This document shows, one piece after another, positions 14,849 through 22,844 of a stretch of 22,977 nucleotides of DNA (position 1 is its first letter; each line of letters starts with the position of its first letter). The stretch lies in the NCBI GenBank assembly GCA_964410485.1, contig CAYPHJ010000076.1, positions 1 to 22,977 on the forward strand, written 5' to 3'. Under the pieces are notes generated by a model. That model ran no database searches, was not told the origin of the DNA, and was given only the letters and a program-made list of their open reading frames with translations. A program made the translations under genes and the position numbers. This DNA comes from CAYPHJ01 sp964410485 (lineage in GTDB: Bacteria; Desulfobacterota; Binatia; UBA9968).

Positions 14849-15146
14849 TTCTTACGGCCTTTCACCCTAGCCTGGATTGTGCACGTTCAGAGCTAAACTT
14901 AGGACAGAGTGTCATCGAGGGGTGAGTCTGGAAGAGCGAAGGCATAGAAACAAAAAGCTTCAATGCTTGTTTGGTGCTTGGCTCGCCGCTCGCATTTTTT
15001 CCAGGCGTTCGCTCCGCCAATTTGTTTGCAGACCGGTACAAGCCACTGGCCTGTTTCCGCCGGAGGCGGATCAGCCTCGGGCTGAGCCTAAATCGCTCTC
15101 GAGGGCTCGCGTCTCGATGGCTGTCAACGTGCACGATCCGAATCGT
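14849..15146. other. Spacer inside the T2SS operon between gspE and gspF
   Basis: I see no gene in these 298 bases; the frames present give compositionally odd, unrecognisable peptides. The only clear structure is the double hairpin at 15056-15085. The rest shows no promoter I would defend. Confidence 0.5.
15056..15085. repeat. Double-hairpin palindromic element
   Basis: Two perfect 15-bp hairpins are directly abutted: TCCGCC-GGA-GGCGGA (15056-15070) and TCAGCC-TCG-GGCTGA (15071-15085), each with a 6-bp stem and 3-nt loop. The compact, adjacent arrangement is that of REP-like extragenic elements. Confidence 0.75.
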
Positions 15147-16850
15147 CTAGCCTTCCTCCCGCGTAACGCGCAAGACCTCAGCGAGCGTTGTCGCCCCCTG
15201 GCGCACTTTGTCCCAGCCGTCTTCTCGAAGAAGCCGCATTCCCTGTTGAACGGCGAGAGCTCTGATCGTTCCCGCATCGGCGCGTTGAACGATAATCTTA
15301 CAAATCGCCGGAGTAGCCGCGAGCAGCTCGAAAATGCCCACGCGCCCGAGGTACCCCGTACCGCTACAAACGTTGCACCCCGTAGCCTCCCAAACGACCT
15401 CGGGAACTTCGCCGAACTGCAAGCTCAACCCGGGCTCGGTATTTTCAAACGCCGAAAACGGCATCTCCTTGCGGCACGCTGCGCACAGCCTGCGCACCAG
15501 GCGTTGAGCAAGCACGCCTAGCAGCGACGACGAAAGAAGATAATCCTGCACGCCCATTTCCAGCAATCGGGAGATCGCACCCGCCGCGTCGTTGGTGTGC
15601 AAGGTGGAAAAGACGAGGTGGCCTGTGAGCGCCGCCTGGACTGCAATTTCGGCGGTTTCGGCATCGCGGATCTCGCCCACCATAATGACGTCAGGGTCCT
15701 GACGCACAATGGAACGCAAACCATTGGCGAAGGTTAAACCGATCTGCGGTTTTACATGGATCTGGTTAACCCCGGCAAGCTGATATTCGACAGGATCTTC
15801 GATGGTGATGATTTTTTTACCCGGATCGTTAATTTTTTGCAGTGCGCCATACAGGGTCGTGGTTTTGCCGCTGCCTGTGGGGCCCGTGACCAGAATCATC
15901 CCGTGGGGCTTCGCAATCATTTCGTTGAACTGCTGCAAGATAGCGTGGGGGAAGCCTAGAGATTCCAAATCCGTGAAGATCTGTCCGCGCTCCAACAAGC
16001 GAATCACCACGCTTTCACCGTAAAGCGTCGGCACGGTGGCGATTCTCAGGTCGACGTCCTTGCCGGCCAGGCGGACTTTGATCCGTCCGTCCTGCGGCAA
16101 GCGGCGCTCAGCGATATTCAACTGCGCCAGAACTTTCAGTCGCGAAACGACCGCAGCCTTGAGCTGCCGCGGCGGCGGCTCGATCTCGTGCAGGATACCG
16201 TCAATGCGGTAGCGCACCTTCAGTTGATTTTCAAACGGCTCGATGTGAACATCCGATGCCCGGCTCTCCAAAGCCCGTACCAGCATTTGATTGACCAGGC
16301 GAATCACCGGGACTTCCGAGGCCATGTCGCGCAGATGCGCCACGTCTTCTTCGTCAACCGCTCCTTCAATCTCGCGCGCGCTTGAAACCGAGGAGGTCTC
16401 ACCTGCCAGCCCGTTACCAAACAGCGTCTCGATGCGGGCGGCAATGTCTTTTTCCTTCGCCAACACCGGCTTGACCGGCAGTCCGGTGGCCAATTCCAAT
16501 GCGTGAAGACGAGAGAGATCGAGCGGGTCCGTGGTCGCTACTTCGAGGTCCCCCCGATCCTCTAACTTGACGGGCACCATGCGCGCGTGTTTAAAAAAAT
16601 CGGCCACCCCCGGCGGAAATTCGATCGGCAACGGAGCAGTGGGAAGGTCCTTGAGCGAAATCAGCGGAATTCCGAAGTGATCGCGCAGCACCGGCAGCAA
16701 ATCGTCTTCCGAGAGAAAGCCCAACTCTATCAAAAGCCGGCTCAACGACACTTGCTGTTCTTTTTGCAGCTTTAGAACGCGCTCCATCTCCTCGTCCGAG
16801 AGAAGCTTCCGTTCAACGAGCCGCGCGGCGAGATTTGTGTAAGGTTCCAT
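15147..16850 (-). CDS. gspE: Type II secretion ATPase GspE
   Basis: A 567-residue hexameric ATPase that powers pseudopilus growth at the cytoplasmic face. The N-terminal GspE/PilB domain is at about 5-150. The catalytic core contains Walker A GPTGSGKT (323-330), the Asp box around ITIEDPVEY (348-356), Walker B with DVIMVGEIRD (387-396) and the His box HLVFSTLHTND (411-421). The zinc-binding tetracysteine is present as CxxC at 456-459 and CxxC at 492-495. The spacing between the two CxxC pairs is in the GspE/PilB range. ATG 16850 is preceded by a TTCAAA-type repeat and AAAGG about 12 bases upstream. This is the first core T2SS gene; a cupin gene lies 97 bp upstream on the same strand. Confidence 0.95.
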   Translation of the reverse strand: MEPYTNLAARLVERKLLSDEEMERVLKLQKEQQVSLSRLLIELGFLSEDDLLPVLRDHFGIPLISLKDLPTAPLPIEFPPGVADFFKHARMVPVKLEDRGDLEVATTDPLDLSRLHALELATGLPVKPVLAKEKDIAARIETLFGNGLAGETSSVSSAREIEGAVDEEDVAHLRDMASEVPVIRLVNQMLVRALESRASDVHIEPFENQLKVRYRIDGILHEIEPPPRQLKAAVVSRLKVLAQLNIAERRLPQDGRIKVRLAGKDVDLRIATVPTLYGESVVIRLLERGQIFTDLESLGFPHAILQQFNEMIAKPHGMILVTGPTGSGKTTTLYGALQKINDPGKKIITIEDPVEYQLAGVNQIHVKPQIGLTFANGLRSIVRQDPDVIMVGEIRDAETAEIAVQAALTGHLVFSTLHTNDAAGAISRLLEMGVQDYLLSSSLLGVLAQRLVRRLCAACRKEMPFSAFENTEPGLSLQFGEVPEVVWEATGCNVCSGTGYLGRVGIFELLAATPAICKIIVQRADAGTIRALAVQQGMRLLREDGWDKVRQGATTLAEVLRVTREEG

Positions 16851-16876
16851 ACGTATCGAGTGCCTTTGGCGCTCGC

Positions 16877-16897
16877 GTTCAAACGTTCAAAAGTTCA
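16877..16897. repeat. TTCAAA-type repeat ahead of gspE
   Basis: GTTCAAAC, GTTCAAAA, GTTCA in succession. Its first 15 bases are identical to 1575-1589. It lies in the 97-bp gap between the cupin gene and gspE. Confidence 0.7.
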
Positions 16898-16947
16898 CGG
16901 TCTGCCCCTATCCTCACGTGAACCCGCGACATTGCGGTGATCATCGC

Positions 16948-17316
16948 TTATCGCGGCTGGGCTCGGCCGTAGCGGTCTTCCAGCCGCACAACATCTTCGA
17001 GTTCCGGCGTTGAAACCTCCAACACATCGCAGTCTTCCAAGGCGCTCATACGATGTTTCATTCCCGGGACGATGTGGAGGCAATCTCCGGGGCCAAGCTG
17101 AAGCTTCCTCCTCTCGCCGTCTATTTCCACGTCCATTTCCAGTTTGCCGGCCAGGAGCCGAATCGTTTCGTCTTTTATGCGATGATACTGGTAACTCAGA
17201 CACTCGCCCTTGTTGATGTGAAGCACCTTGCCGACATAGCGGTTTGTATGAGCCCAAATCAGCTCATATCCCCACGGCTTATCGACTTTTTGCCCGCTTT
17301 GGATCAATGCTGCCAT
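16948..17316 (-). CDS. Small cupin protein, mannose-6-phosphate isomerase-like
   Basis: A 122-residue single-domain cupin. It starts with the KPWGYELIW motif (about 13-21) shared by type II phosphomannose isomerases and the cupin domains of GDP-mannose pyrophosphorylases. Cupin motif 1 is GECLSYQYH followed by E and G, with Gln-X-His replacing His-X-His as in isomerases of this group. Motif 2 is PGDCLHIVPGMKHRM. The likely activity is metal-dependent sugar-phosphate isomerisation or sugar sensing, but stand-alone versions are mostly uncharacterised. ATG 17316 is preferred over GTG 17331 because the latter touches the -10 element of a good promoter. It sits between exopolysaccharide genes upstream and gspE downstream. 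Confidence 0.82.
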   Translation of the reverse strand: MAALIQSGQKVDKPWGYELIWAHTNRYVGKVLHINKGECLSYQYHRIKDETIRLLAGKLEMDVEIDGERRKLQLGPGDCLHIVPGMKHRMSALEDCDVLEVSTPELEDVVRLEDRYGRAQPR

Positions 17317-17331
17317 TTTTCGCGTTGGCAC

Positions 17332-17360
17332 ATGATAGCCAAATTACGCCTGCGCGTCAA
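17332..17360 (-). promoter_or_regulatory. Sigma70-like promoter for the cupin-gsp operon
   Basis: On the minus strand TTGACG (17355-17360) and TATCAT (17332-17337) are separated by exactly 17 bp, each matching consensus at five of six positions. Transcription would begin near 17325, leaving only about nine untranslated bases before ATG 17316 and no visible Shine-Dalgarno sequence. Confidence 0.6.
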
Positions 17361-17433
17361 AATCATTTGTTTAGAAAAGACGGTCGGCTTAGTTTTTGCC
17401 GGGCTTGTCGGCCGTCGGTGGTCAGCGGTCGTC

Positions 17434-17545
17434 TGCGCTTTGCGCTCTGCCATTCACGTGTTAGAGGCTTGCTCCGGTCTGCGGTCAATTTCGTTTGGTC
17501 AGTTTCGTTTTTTACGCTTTGCGCCTTGCGCTCTGCCCTTCATGT
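17434..17545. repeat. Degenerate TTGCGCTCTGCC repeats
   Basis: TTGCGCTCTGCC occurs at 17440-17451 and 17526-17537, and CGCTTTGCGC at 17436-17445 and 17515-17524, with related GTCTGCGGTC-like words between. The array fills the gap between the sugar transferase stop and the cupin promoter region. Confidence 0.6.
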
Positions 17546-17546
17546 A

Positions 17547-18947
17547 TTACGCCGGATGCTTGTGCAGGAAGCCGCGGACAACTGTAAGCAGAATAATTTT
17601 TAGATCACGCCATAAAGACCAAGTTTCGATGTATTGAATATCGTGTTCAATGCGCTTTTCGAGGGACGTGTTGCCGCGCCAGCCATTAACCTGCGCCAAC
17701 CCCGTCATGCCCGCTTTAATCTTGTGCCGTAGCATGTATTTAGGGATGGAGTGACGGAACTGCTCGATTAACGGAGGCCTTTCCGGACGTGGCCCCACAA
17801 GGCTCATTTCACCCCGCAACACGTTAATCAGTTGCGGCAGCTCGTCCAGGCTCATGCGTCGTAGCCATCTGCCCAACGGCGTCACCCGGGGGTCGTTGTC
17901 CAATGCCCAGATCGGACCGGTTGTTTTTTCCGCGTCATTAATCATCGTGCGAAACTTGAGCATCTGAAAGCGCCTTCCGTCGAGACCCATCCGTTCCTGC
18001 CGATAGCAGATCGGGCCGGAAGACGTTAGCTTGGTGGCCGCGGCTATCAGAACCATCAAAGGAAATATCAAGATGAGCGCAAATCCGCCGACAACGATGT
18101 CCATCGCTCTCTTCAATACGGAGTTCCAGCCATCAAGAGGCGAAGCTTGCAGGGTAAAAATATGTAAATCGTCAAACGCCTCGACCGAGGCCCGCAGTTT
18201 TGCGAATTCGCCAAAGTCGGGGACGAAGTGGATCGCGACGGGCTCGTCCTCCAGCCAGCCGGGGATTTCCCGCAGTTTCGCAGCCTGGTCGAGAGGCAAG
18301 GTAATAAACACTTGATCAATTTCGCCGGAGCGGACAAGAGCTAAAATCCTTTCGCGATCGTCCAAAACTTTGACACCGCTAAAGTCCTCGATGGCCTTTT
18401 CTTGGTGGGTCAGATAGACGCCGACGATGCGAAGGCCGAGGTGGCGATGCCATTGCAATTTCTCAATCAACCGTTTTGTCTGTTCCGGAGCTCCGATGAT
18501 CAGCACATAGCGCTGGTTGTAACCCTTGCGGCGCAAAAATCTAAGTCCCTCGCGCATGGCCACATGACTCAGGTTAATGAGCCCGCCGCTGGCAAACCAG
18601 AATACGACAACGACGGTTCGGGAAAGGGCGATATCGCGGAGAAGAAAGATGATGCCCAAAAAGATCAATATAGCCAACGCGCACCCTCTGACGATATCGG
18701 CGATTTCGCGCAAATGCGTCGAGATCCTGCGCGGGCGATAGAGATCCAAGACCTGAAAGACGGCACCCCAAACAATTAGGAGCAAAACCCAGGCGATAAC
18801 GTAATGACGAAAAAGATAAGGTTCAGTAACAGCGAAAACTCCTGAATAGAATCGCAAGAGATACGCCAGCCACCACGCGGCGCTCAGCGCCAGGAGGTCG
18901 TTGATAAGCATCAGGCTCTTAAAAAACTGGCTATATCGTTTTAGCAT
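17547..18947 (-). CDS. Polyprenyl-phosphate sugar phosphotransferase (WcaJ/WbaP type)
   Basis: A 466-residue initiating enzyme of exopolysaccharide synthesis, which moves a sugar-1-phosphate from a UDP-sugar onto undecaprenyl phosphate. Four N-terminal membrane segments (about 12-32, 46-66, 86-104, 111-128) are followed by a cytoplasmic Rossmann-like domain (about 145-265). The catalytic domain (about 275-466) begins with KRAMDIVVGG and a membrane helix. It contains KFRTM, the catalytic SLDELPQL (Asp-Glu at 368-369), GPRPE and GLAQVNGWRG. The five-helix, full-length layout fits the undecaprenyl-phosphate glucose phosphotransferase (WcaJ) group, but glucose versus galactose is not readable from sequence. 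ATG 18947 overlaps the upstream glycosyltransferase by 17 bp. Confidence 0.92.
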   Translation of the reverse strand: MLKRYSQFFKSLMLINDLLALSAAWWLAYLLRFYSGVFAVTEPYLFRHYVIAWVLLLIVWGAVFQVLDLYRPRRISTHLREIADIVRGCALAILIFLGIIFLLRDIALSRTVVVVFWFASGGLINLSHVAMREGLRFLRRKGYNQRYVLIIGAPEQTKRLIEKLQWHRHLGLRIVGVYLTHQEKAIEDFSGVKVLDDRERILALVRSGEIDQVFITLPLDQAAKLREIPGWLEDEPVAIHFVPDFGEFAKLRASVEAFDDLHIFTLQASPLDGWNSVLKRAMDIVVGGFALILIFPLMVLIAAATKLTSSGPICYRQERMGLDGRRFQMLKFRTMINDAEKTTGPIWALDNDPRVTPLGRWLRRMSLDELPQLINVLRGEMSLVGPRPERPPLIEQFRHSIPKYMLRHKIKAGMTGLAQVNGWRGNTSLEKRIEHDIQYIETWSLWRDLKIILLTVVRGFLHKHPA

Positions 18948-20091
18948 TGCTTGACGCGGACATCTTCTCGTCGAGACTCTGCCCTACGAGTTCTTTTATC
19001 TGTGTCTTAAAAACCTCACGTGAAAAACTTGAAACGTTGCGACGAACTGCCTGCGGATCGAAGAGCCGTTCATGCTCTTGGAAAGCACAAACGGCCTCAA
19101 TCAAGCTTTCGGCGGTAGGCTCGCCAAAGAAAATTCCCGTAGGGGGAGCGAGACCGTCCGCAACCATACCATGTTTTCTCTCCAGAGGACTAACGGTTTC
19201 GCGCACTCCTCCCTTGCCATAGGCAATAACCGGTCTGCCGCTCGCTTGCGCTTCGACCGGCGCAATGCCGAAGTCCTCTTCGCCGGGAAAGATAAGAGCC
19301 CTGCACGACGTGTATAGCTCCGGCAGCGTCTGATCATTGATCCAACCCAGGAACTCAATGTTCGGCTTTGCCATTTTTTCAAGCCTTTTCCTGACCGGTC
19401 CATCACCGGCGATCTTTAGCGGGAGTTGTAGCTCGTTGAAAGCTTCGATGGCAATATCGATTCTTTTATACGGGACAAGGGCTGAAACAATCAAGTAAAA
19501 CGATGCCGGATTCTTTGATATGAAAAATCGCGCAATATCGATGGGCGGATGGATAACAGCCGCGTCGCGGCCGTAAAGGTTTTTAATTTTTCCGGCTATG
19601 TTTCTCGAATTGGCAACGAATACGTCGACCCGTTCCGATGAGCGCACATCCCATTGTTGCAAATAGCGGCGCCACAAAGCCATTCCCGCCCGCGTCCACC
19701 AGGCGCTGTCAGCGCTAAAATAGACTGCATGCTGGTCCCAAATATAGCGCATCGGAGCATGGATGTAGGAAACGTGAAGAGCGCGATGGGGAAAGATACC
19801 TTTGGCCACACAATGGCTGCTCGAAATCACAAGATCGTAATCGCGTAAGTCAAACCTCTCGATGACGCTCGGAAACAGCGGCAGACAGTACCGATAATAG
19901 GATTGGATCCTGGGCAATCGATTGAGCCATGAGGCATGAACCCTCATGGCGCGGATCGTTGGCGAGATATGACTGGGAACATAGATCAAAGTGTAGAGGT
20001 CGGCTTGCGGAAACAATTCGCAGAGCGCCTCGAGACATCTCTCTCCACCCCGCATACCCGTAAGCCAGTCGTGCACCAAAGCGACTTTCAC
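18931..20091 (-). CDS. Family 4 glycosyltransferase
   Basis: A 386-residue GT-B glycosyltransferase of the GT4 type. It opens KVALVHDWLTGMRGGER, a typical acceptor-domain start. The C-terminal donor domain has SALVPYKRIDIAIEAF, the GWINDQTLPELY segment and the EX7E motif in EDFGIAPVEAQASG. It probably adds a sugar to the lipid-linked intermediate made by the phosphotransferase encoded just downstream. GTG 20091 is chosen because AAGGA (20100-20104) lies eight bases upstream and a promoter lies directly ahead; a TTG at 20136 would lie inside that promoter. Donor and acceptor sugars cannot be told from sequence. Confidence 0.9.
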   Translation of the reverse strand: MKVALVHDWLTGMRGGERCLEALCELFPQADLYTLIYVPSHISPTIRAMRVHASWLNRLPRIQSYYRYCLPLFPSVIERFDLRDYDLVISSSHCVAKGIFPHRALHVSYIHAPMRYIWDQHAVYFSADSAWWTRAGMALWRRYLQQWDVRSSERVDVFVANSRNIAGKIKNLYGRDAAVIHPPIDIARFFISKNPASFYLIVSALVPYKRIDIAIEAFNELQLPLKIAGDGPVRKRLEKMAKPNIEFLGWINDQTLPELYTSCRALIFPGEEDFGIAPVEAQASGRPVIAYGKGGVRETVSPLERKHGMVADGLAPPTGIFFGEPTAESLIEAVCAFQEHERLFDPQAVRRNVSSFSREVFKTQIKELVGQSLDEKMSASSNAKTI

Positions 20092-20117
20092 AGATCCAGT
20101 CCTTGCCACCGCTATTG

Positions 20118-20146
20118 CTTTTACTTGCAGCGCCAAAGGTAGTCAA
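20118..20146 (-). promoter_or_regulatory. Sigma70-like promoter for the glycosyltransferase pair
   Basis: On the minus strand TTGACT (20141-20146, five of six) and TAAAAG (20118-20123, four of six) are 17 bp apart. The predicted start near 20111 leaves about 20 bases before GTG 20091, including its AAGGA. Confidence 0.5.
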
Positions 20147-20290
20147 TCTTCTGGATATTTGACGTACTCTCGGATGACGCGATCACAAGAGTGACTGTTC
20201 TGGTCGGATCCTAGCAAAAGCGTTCAATCGCTTGAGGGAAGAGCTTGTCGTGGAAAGAAGCACAGAAACGGTTTGATCACAGCAACCGTA

Positions 20291-20339
20291 TAAAAAGGGA
20301 AACGGATTCCTCCGCACCGAACCGAAGGAATCCGTTTCC
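20291..20339 (-). terminator. Intrinsic terminator of the propeller protein gene
   Basis: A perfect 14-bp stem (20298-20311 with 20326-20339) and 14-nt loop, followed on the minus strand by CTTTTTA. It begins 11 bases past the stop of the gene and separates it from the glycosyltransferase promoter. Confidence 0.9.
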
Positions 20340-20350
20340 GAGCCAGGTAG

Positions 20351-22390
20351 TCAATTAATCTCGAACACCTCAACCAATCCCACTCCGATTCCACCTCCGA
20401 CCCCGCTCATGATCGCAGTATACGCTCCTGGCGGCAACATGATCAGGATGGCCGACTCCTGGGCACAACCCGGCGGGGTGGTCGTTTCCCCGGGATTGGG
20501 CTGGCAAGGATCGAGACCAGTCGCGACGATCTCTGGAGCTCCGTCACACTCAAAACCGAAGCACGTAGGCGCTTCTTGCCAATTGTCGTTCTGAGCAATG
20601 AGGGTTTGCCCCGAGAATAACTGCAGAAATGGATTTGCCAGGGTCCCGGGCACATTGAACGGTGCGGCGCCCATCGATGGTCCGCGACCGCGTATTAGAA
20701 CTGACTTCGGCGCCGTTCCCTCAATGATAAAACCCCCAATCATGACGTTATCTCCAGTTGCGACTCGCCCGCGAGTTGAAATATTAGCCAACCTTGTCGG
20801 ACCGTTGTCACCATCAAGCTCAAAAACCTCCACCAGGCCCACACCGGTTCCACCACCAACCCCACTCAGTATCGCAGTATATGCACCCGGGGGCAGCGTG
20901 ATCAGAATTGCCGATTCTTGCGCACAACCCCCCGGAGCTGCTGTTTGCCCCGGATTGGGCTGACAAGGATCTAGACCAGTTGCAATAATCTGTGGAGTCC
21001 CCTCACACTCGAAACCGAAACACGTGGGCGTATCTTGCCAGTTGTCGTTCTGCGCTATTAGCGTCTGTCCGGAAAATACCTGCACGAACGGATTTGCCAG
21101 TACCCCGGGCACGTTGAATGGCGCGCCCCCCATCGACGGCCCACGTCCGCGTATAAGAACCTTCTTCGGAGCCGTTCCTTCAATGATAAAGCCCCCAATC
21201 ATGACGTTATCCGTAGTAAGCACAGATCCTCGTGTGGAGATGTTCGTGAGCCTTTCCTCACCGGTTGAAGCACTACTGGTATTGAGCAGAATCGAAATAG
21301 TATTGCTGAGCACATTAGCCGTCGCCAGATCTGGTTTGCCATCATTATTAAAGTCTCCTACCGCCACAGTATGCGGGCCGTCTCCCACCGAGAAGTCAAC
21401 TGGTGCAGCAAAAGTCCCGTTGCCGTTCCCCCTAAGAATAGAAACACGATCTGCATCAAACTTCGTGACAGCGAGATCCAGCCTGCCATTCTGGTTGAAA
21501 TCGGCTGCCGCCAGTGAGAACGAGCGGTCTGGCACATCAATCGTCAGTGAAACGCTAAATGTACCGTTACCATTGCCCAAAAGAATGGATACAGTACTGC
21601 TGAACTGACTCGAAACCGCCAAGTCCTGTACGTTATCACCATTAAAGTCGCCCGCTGCCAACCAAACCGGACCGGCTCCAACTGGAATGTTCGGTTGCGC
21701 CACGAAATTACCACCACCCGCTCCCAGGAGAATCGCGACATCGTCGCTATTCCCGTTGGCAACCGCTAAATCGAGTATCCCATTCCCGTTGAAGTCCCTG
21801 ATGATTACTGATTCCGGGTTAGTGCCTGTCGTAATATTGGTCGCAGGCCCGAAACTTCCATCCGGATTCTGTAAAAGAATCGAAACATTGTGACTGTTAA
21901 AGTTTGCAACTGCTAAATCCGGCCGCCCATCTCCGTTCAAATCGCCTGCAGCTAATGCCACCGGACCGTTTCCCACTGCAACGTTTGCTGCTGGACCGAA
22001 GCTGCCATCAGCGTTCTGTAAAAGAATCGAAACATTGTTGCTGTCAAAGTTGGCGACTGCTAAGTCTGGCCTTCCATCATTGTTGAAGTCGGCTACCGCT
22101 ACAGCAACTGGTTCTGCTCCCACATCAAAATGCGCCGGCGTACCAAAGGTGCCGTTCCCGACGCCTGGGAGAACTGAGACCGTGTTGCTAAAACGATTCG
22201 CTACGGCCAAATCCCGCCTTCCAGCATTATTCATCACTGCCACCGAAATCGTCCTGTTTTGAGCGGTAACGGTTGGGGCAGCGCTAAACGAGACGGATTG
22301 CGAAAAAGCGGTTCTAAATCCTACAAGGAATAGAACCAGCCCCAAGACCAGAACGAAAGTTGTTGATTTCTTGTTGCTCCGTGGAGCCAT
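20351..22390 (-). CDS. Secreted FG-GAP/VCBS seven-bladed propeller protein with duplicated C-terminal domain
   Basis: A 679-residue exported protein with a basic N-terminus, hydrophobic core (about 11-28) and probable signal-peptidase cleavage near residue 30. Seven FG-GAP/VCBS units follow, with DxNxDGxxDLAVAN-type loops starting at residues 52, 101, 150, 199, 248, 297 and 346, an exact 49-residue period; the first loop is degenerate. This predicts a seven-bladed beta-propeller with calcium sites. Two copies of a 153-residue domain then begin at 381 and 534, each with NISTRG, NVMIGGFIIEGTAPK, VLIRGRGPSM, four cysteines and a closing GVGLVEVFE. The copies look about four-fifths identical. No membrane or sorting signal ends the protein. 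AAAGGAG (22398-22404) is seven bases before ATG 22390. Function is unknown; surface binding or adhesion is an inference. Confidence 0.88.
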   Translation of the reverse strand: MAPRSNKKSTTFVLVLGLVLFLVGFRTAFSQSVSFSAAPTVTAQNRTISVAVMNNAGRRDLAVANRFSNTVSVLPGVGNGTFGTPAHFDVGAEPVAVAVADFNNDGRPDLAVANFDSNNVSILLQNADGSFGPAANVAVGNGPVALAAGDLNGDGRPDLAVANFNSHNVSILLQNPDGSFGPATNITTGTNPESVIIRDFNGNGILDLAVANGNSDDVAILLGAGGGNFVAQPNIPVGAGPVWLAAGDFNGDNVQDLAVSSQFSSTVSILLGNGNGTFSVSLTIDVPDRSFSLAAADFNQNGRLDLAVTKFDADRVSILRGNGNGTFAAPVDFSVGDGPHTVAVGDFNNDGKPDLATANVLSNTISILLNTSSASTGEERLTNISTRGSVLTTDNVMIGGFIIEGTAPKKVLIRGRGPSMGGAPFNVPGVLANPFVQVFSGQTLIAQNDNWQDTPTCFGFECEGTPQIIATGLDPCQPNPGQTAAPGGCAQESAILITLPPGAYTAILSGVGGGTGVGLVEVFELDGDNGPTRLANISTRGRVATGDNVMIGGFIIEGTAPKSVLIRGRGPSMGAAPFNVPGTLANPFLQLFSGQTLIAQNDNWQEAPTCFGFECDGAPEIVATGLDPCQPNPGETTTPPGCAQESAILIMLPPGAYTAIMSGVGGGIGVGLVEVFEIN
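20354..21250 (-). repeat. Tandem intragenic duplication, 459-bp period
   Basis: Codons 381-533 (20792-21250) and 534-679 (20354-20791) encode two copies of the same cysteine-containing domain. The four cysteines are at equal positions (457, 462, 476, 489 and 610, 615, 629, 642). Confidence 0.9.
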
Positions 22391-22844
22391 ACGAATTCTC
22401 CTTTCAGCCTATTTCGCTCACTAATAAAAGTCGCAACTTTCCATCGACCGCATAAATCACCAAGCCCGCAGGCGGCCTCGGACTCTGGTAAATTGATTTA
22501 TTGAGAACATGCCCCCATTCTGCCACGGTCAAGCTTTGCCCGACGGGATCTCTGGCGCGCGCGGGGGGCGCATGTTTCAGCACTGGGAAAATGAGCAGGG
22601 CTAGGGCAAGAGTTGGGCCAACTTTGGGACAGCTGCGAACTGTCGAGAATCTAAGCTATTCAGCGAATGGATAGTCGGGGGCTGCTGAAAGTAATCGGGC
22701 GATGTTAAGAAATTAGCTTTCTCGTTGGCTATTCATCGTGTGTTTCACGAGACTGACTGCTAACTTCTCCCAAATTTCCGATCGGGCAAACTTTAGATGC
22801 AACTTCCAAATCTTGGCTTAACGAGGGAGAAAATGAGAAAAGCC
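22391..22844. other. Spacer upstream of the propeller protein gene
   Basis: No gene is supported in these 454 bases. The strong ribosome binding site of the propeller gene lies at its left end. I find no convincing -35/-10 pair, only a TTGACC near 22530 with a poor -10, and a small palindrome GTTGGGCCAAC near 22610-22620. Base composition does not suggest coding on either strand. Confidence 0.45.

Noticed and set aside
14862..15134. Minus-strand 90-codon frame in the gspE-gspF gap
   Set aside because: It has no start with a ribosome binding site, an odd Arg/Ser/Lys-rich composition, and includes the translated palindromes.
14877..15521. Plus-strand open frame of 214 codons crossing the gspE-gspF gap
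   Set aside because: Most of it is antisense to gspE and it runs through the double hairpin; composition is Arg/Ala-rich noise.
20092..20136. TTG start for the family 4 glycosyltransferase
   Set aside because: The segment overlaps a TTGACT-N17-TAAAAG promoter, while GTG 20091 has AAGGA at the right distance.
21024..21608. Plus-strand frame of 194 codons opposite the propeller gene
   Set aside because: Its apparent internal repeats simply mirror the repeats of the minus-strand gene.
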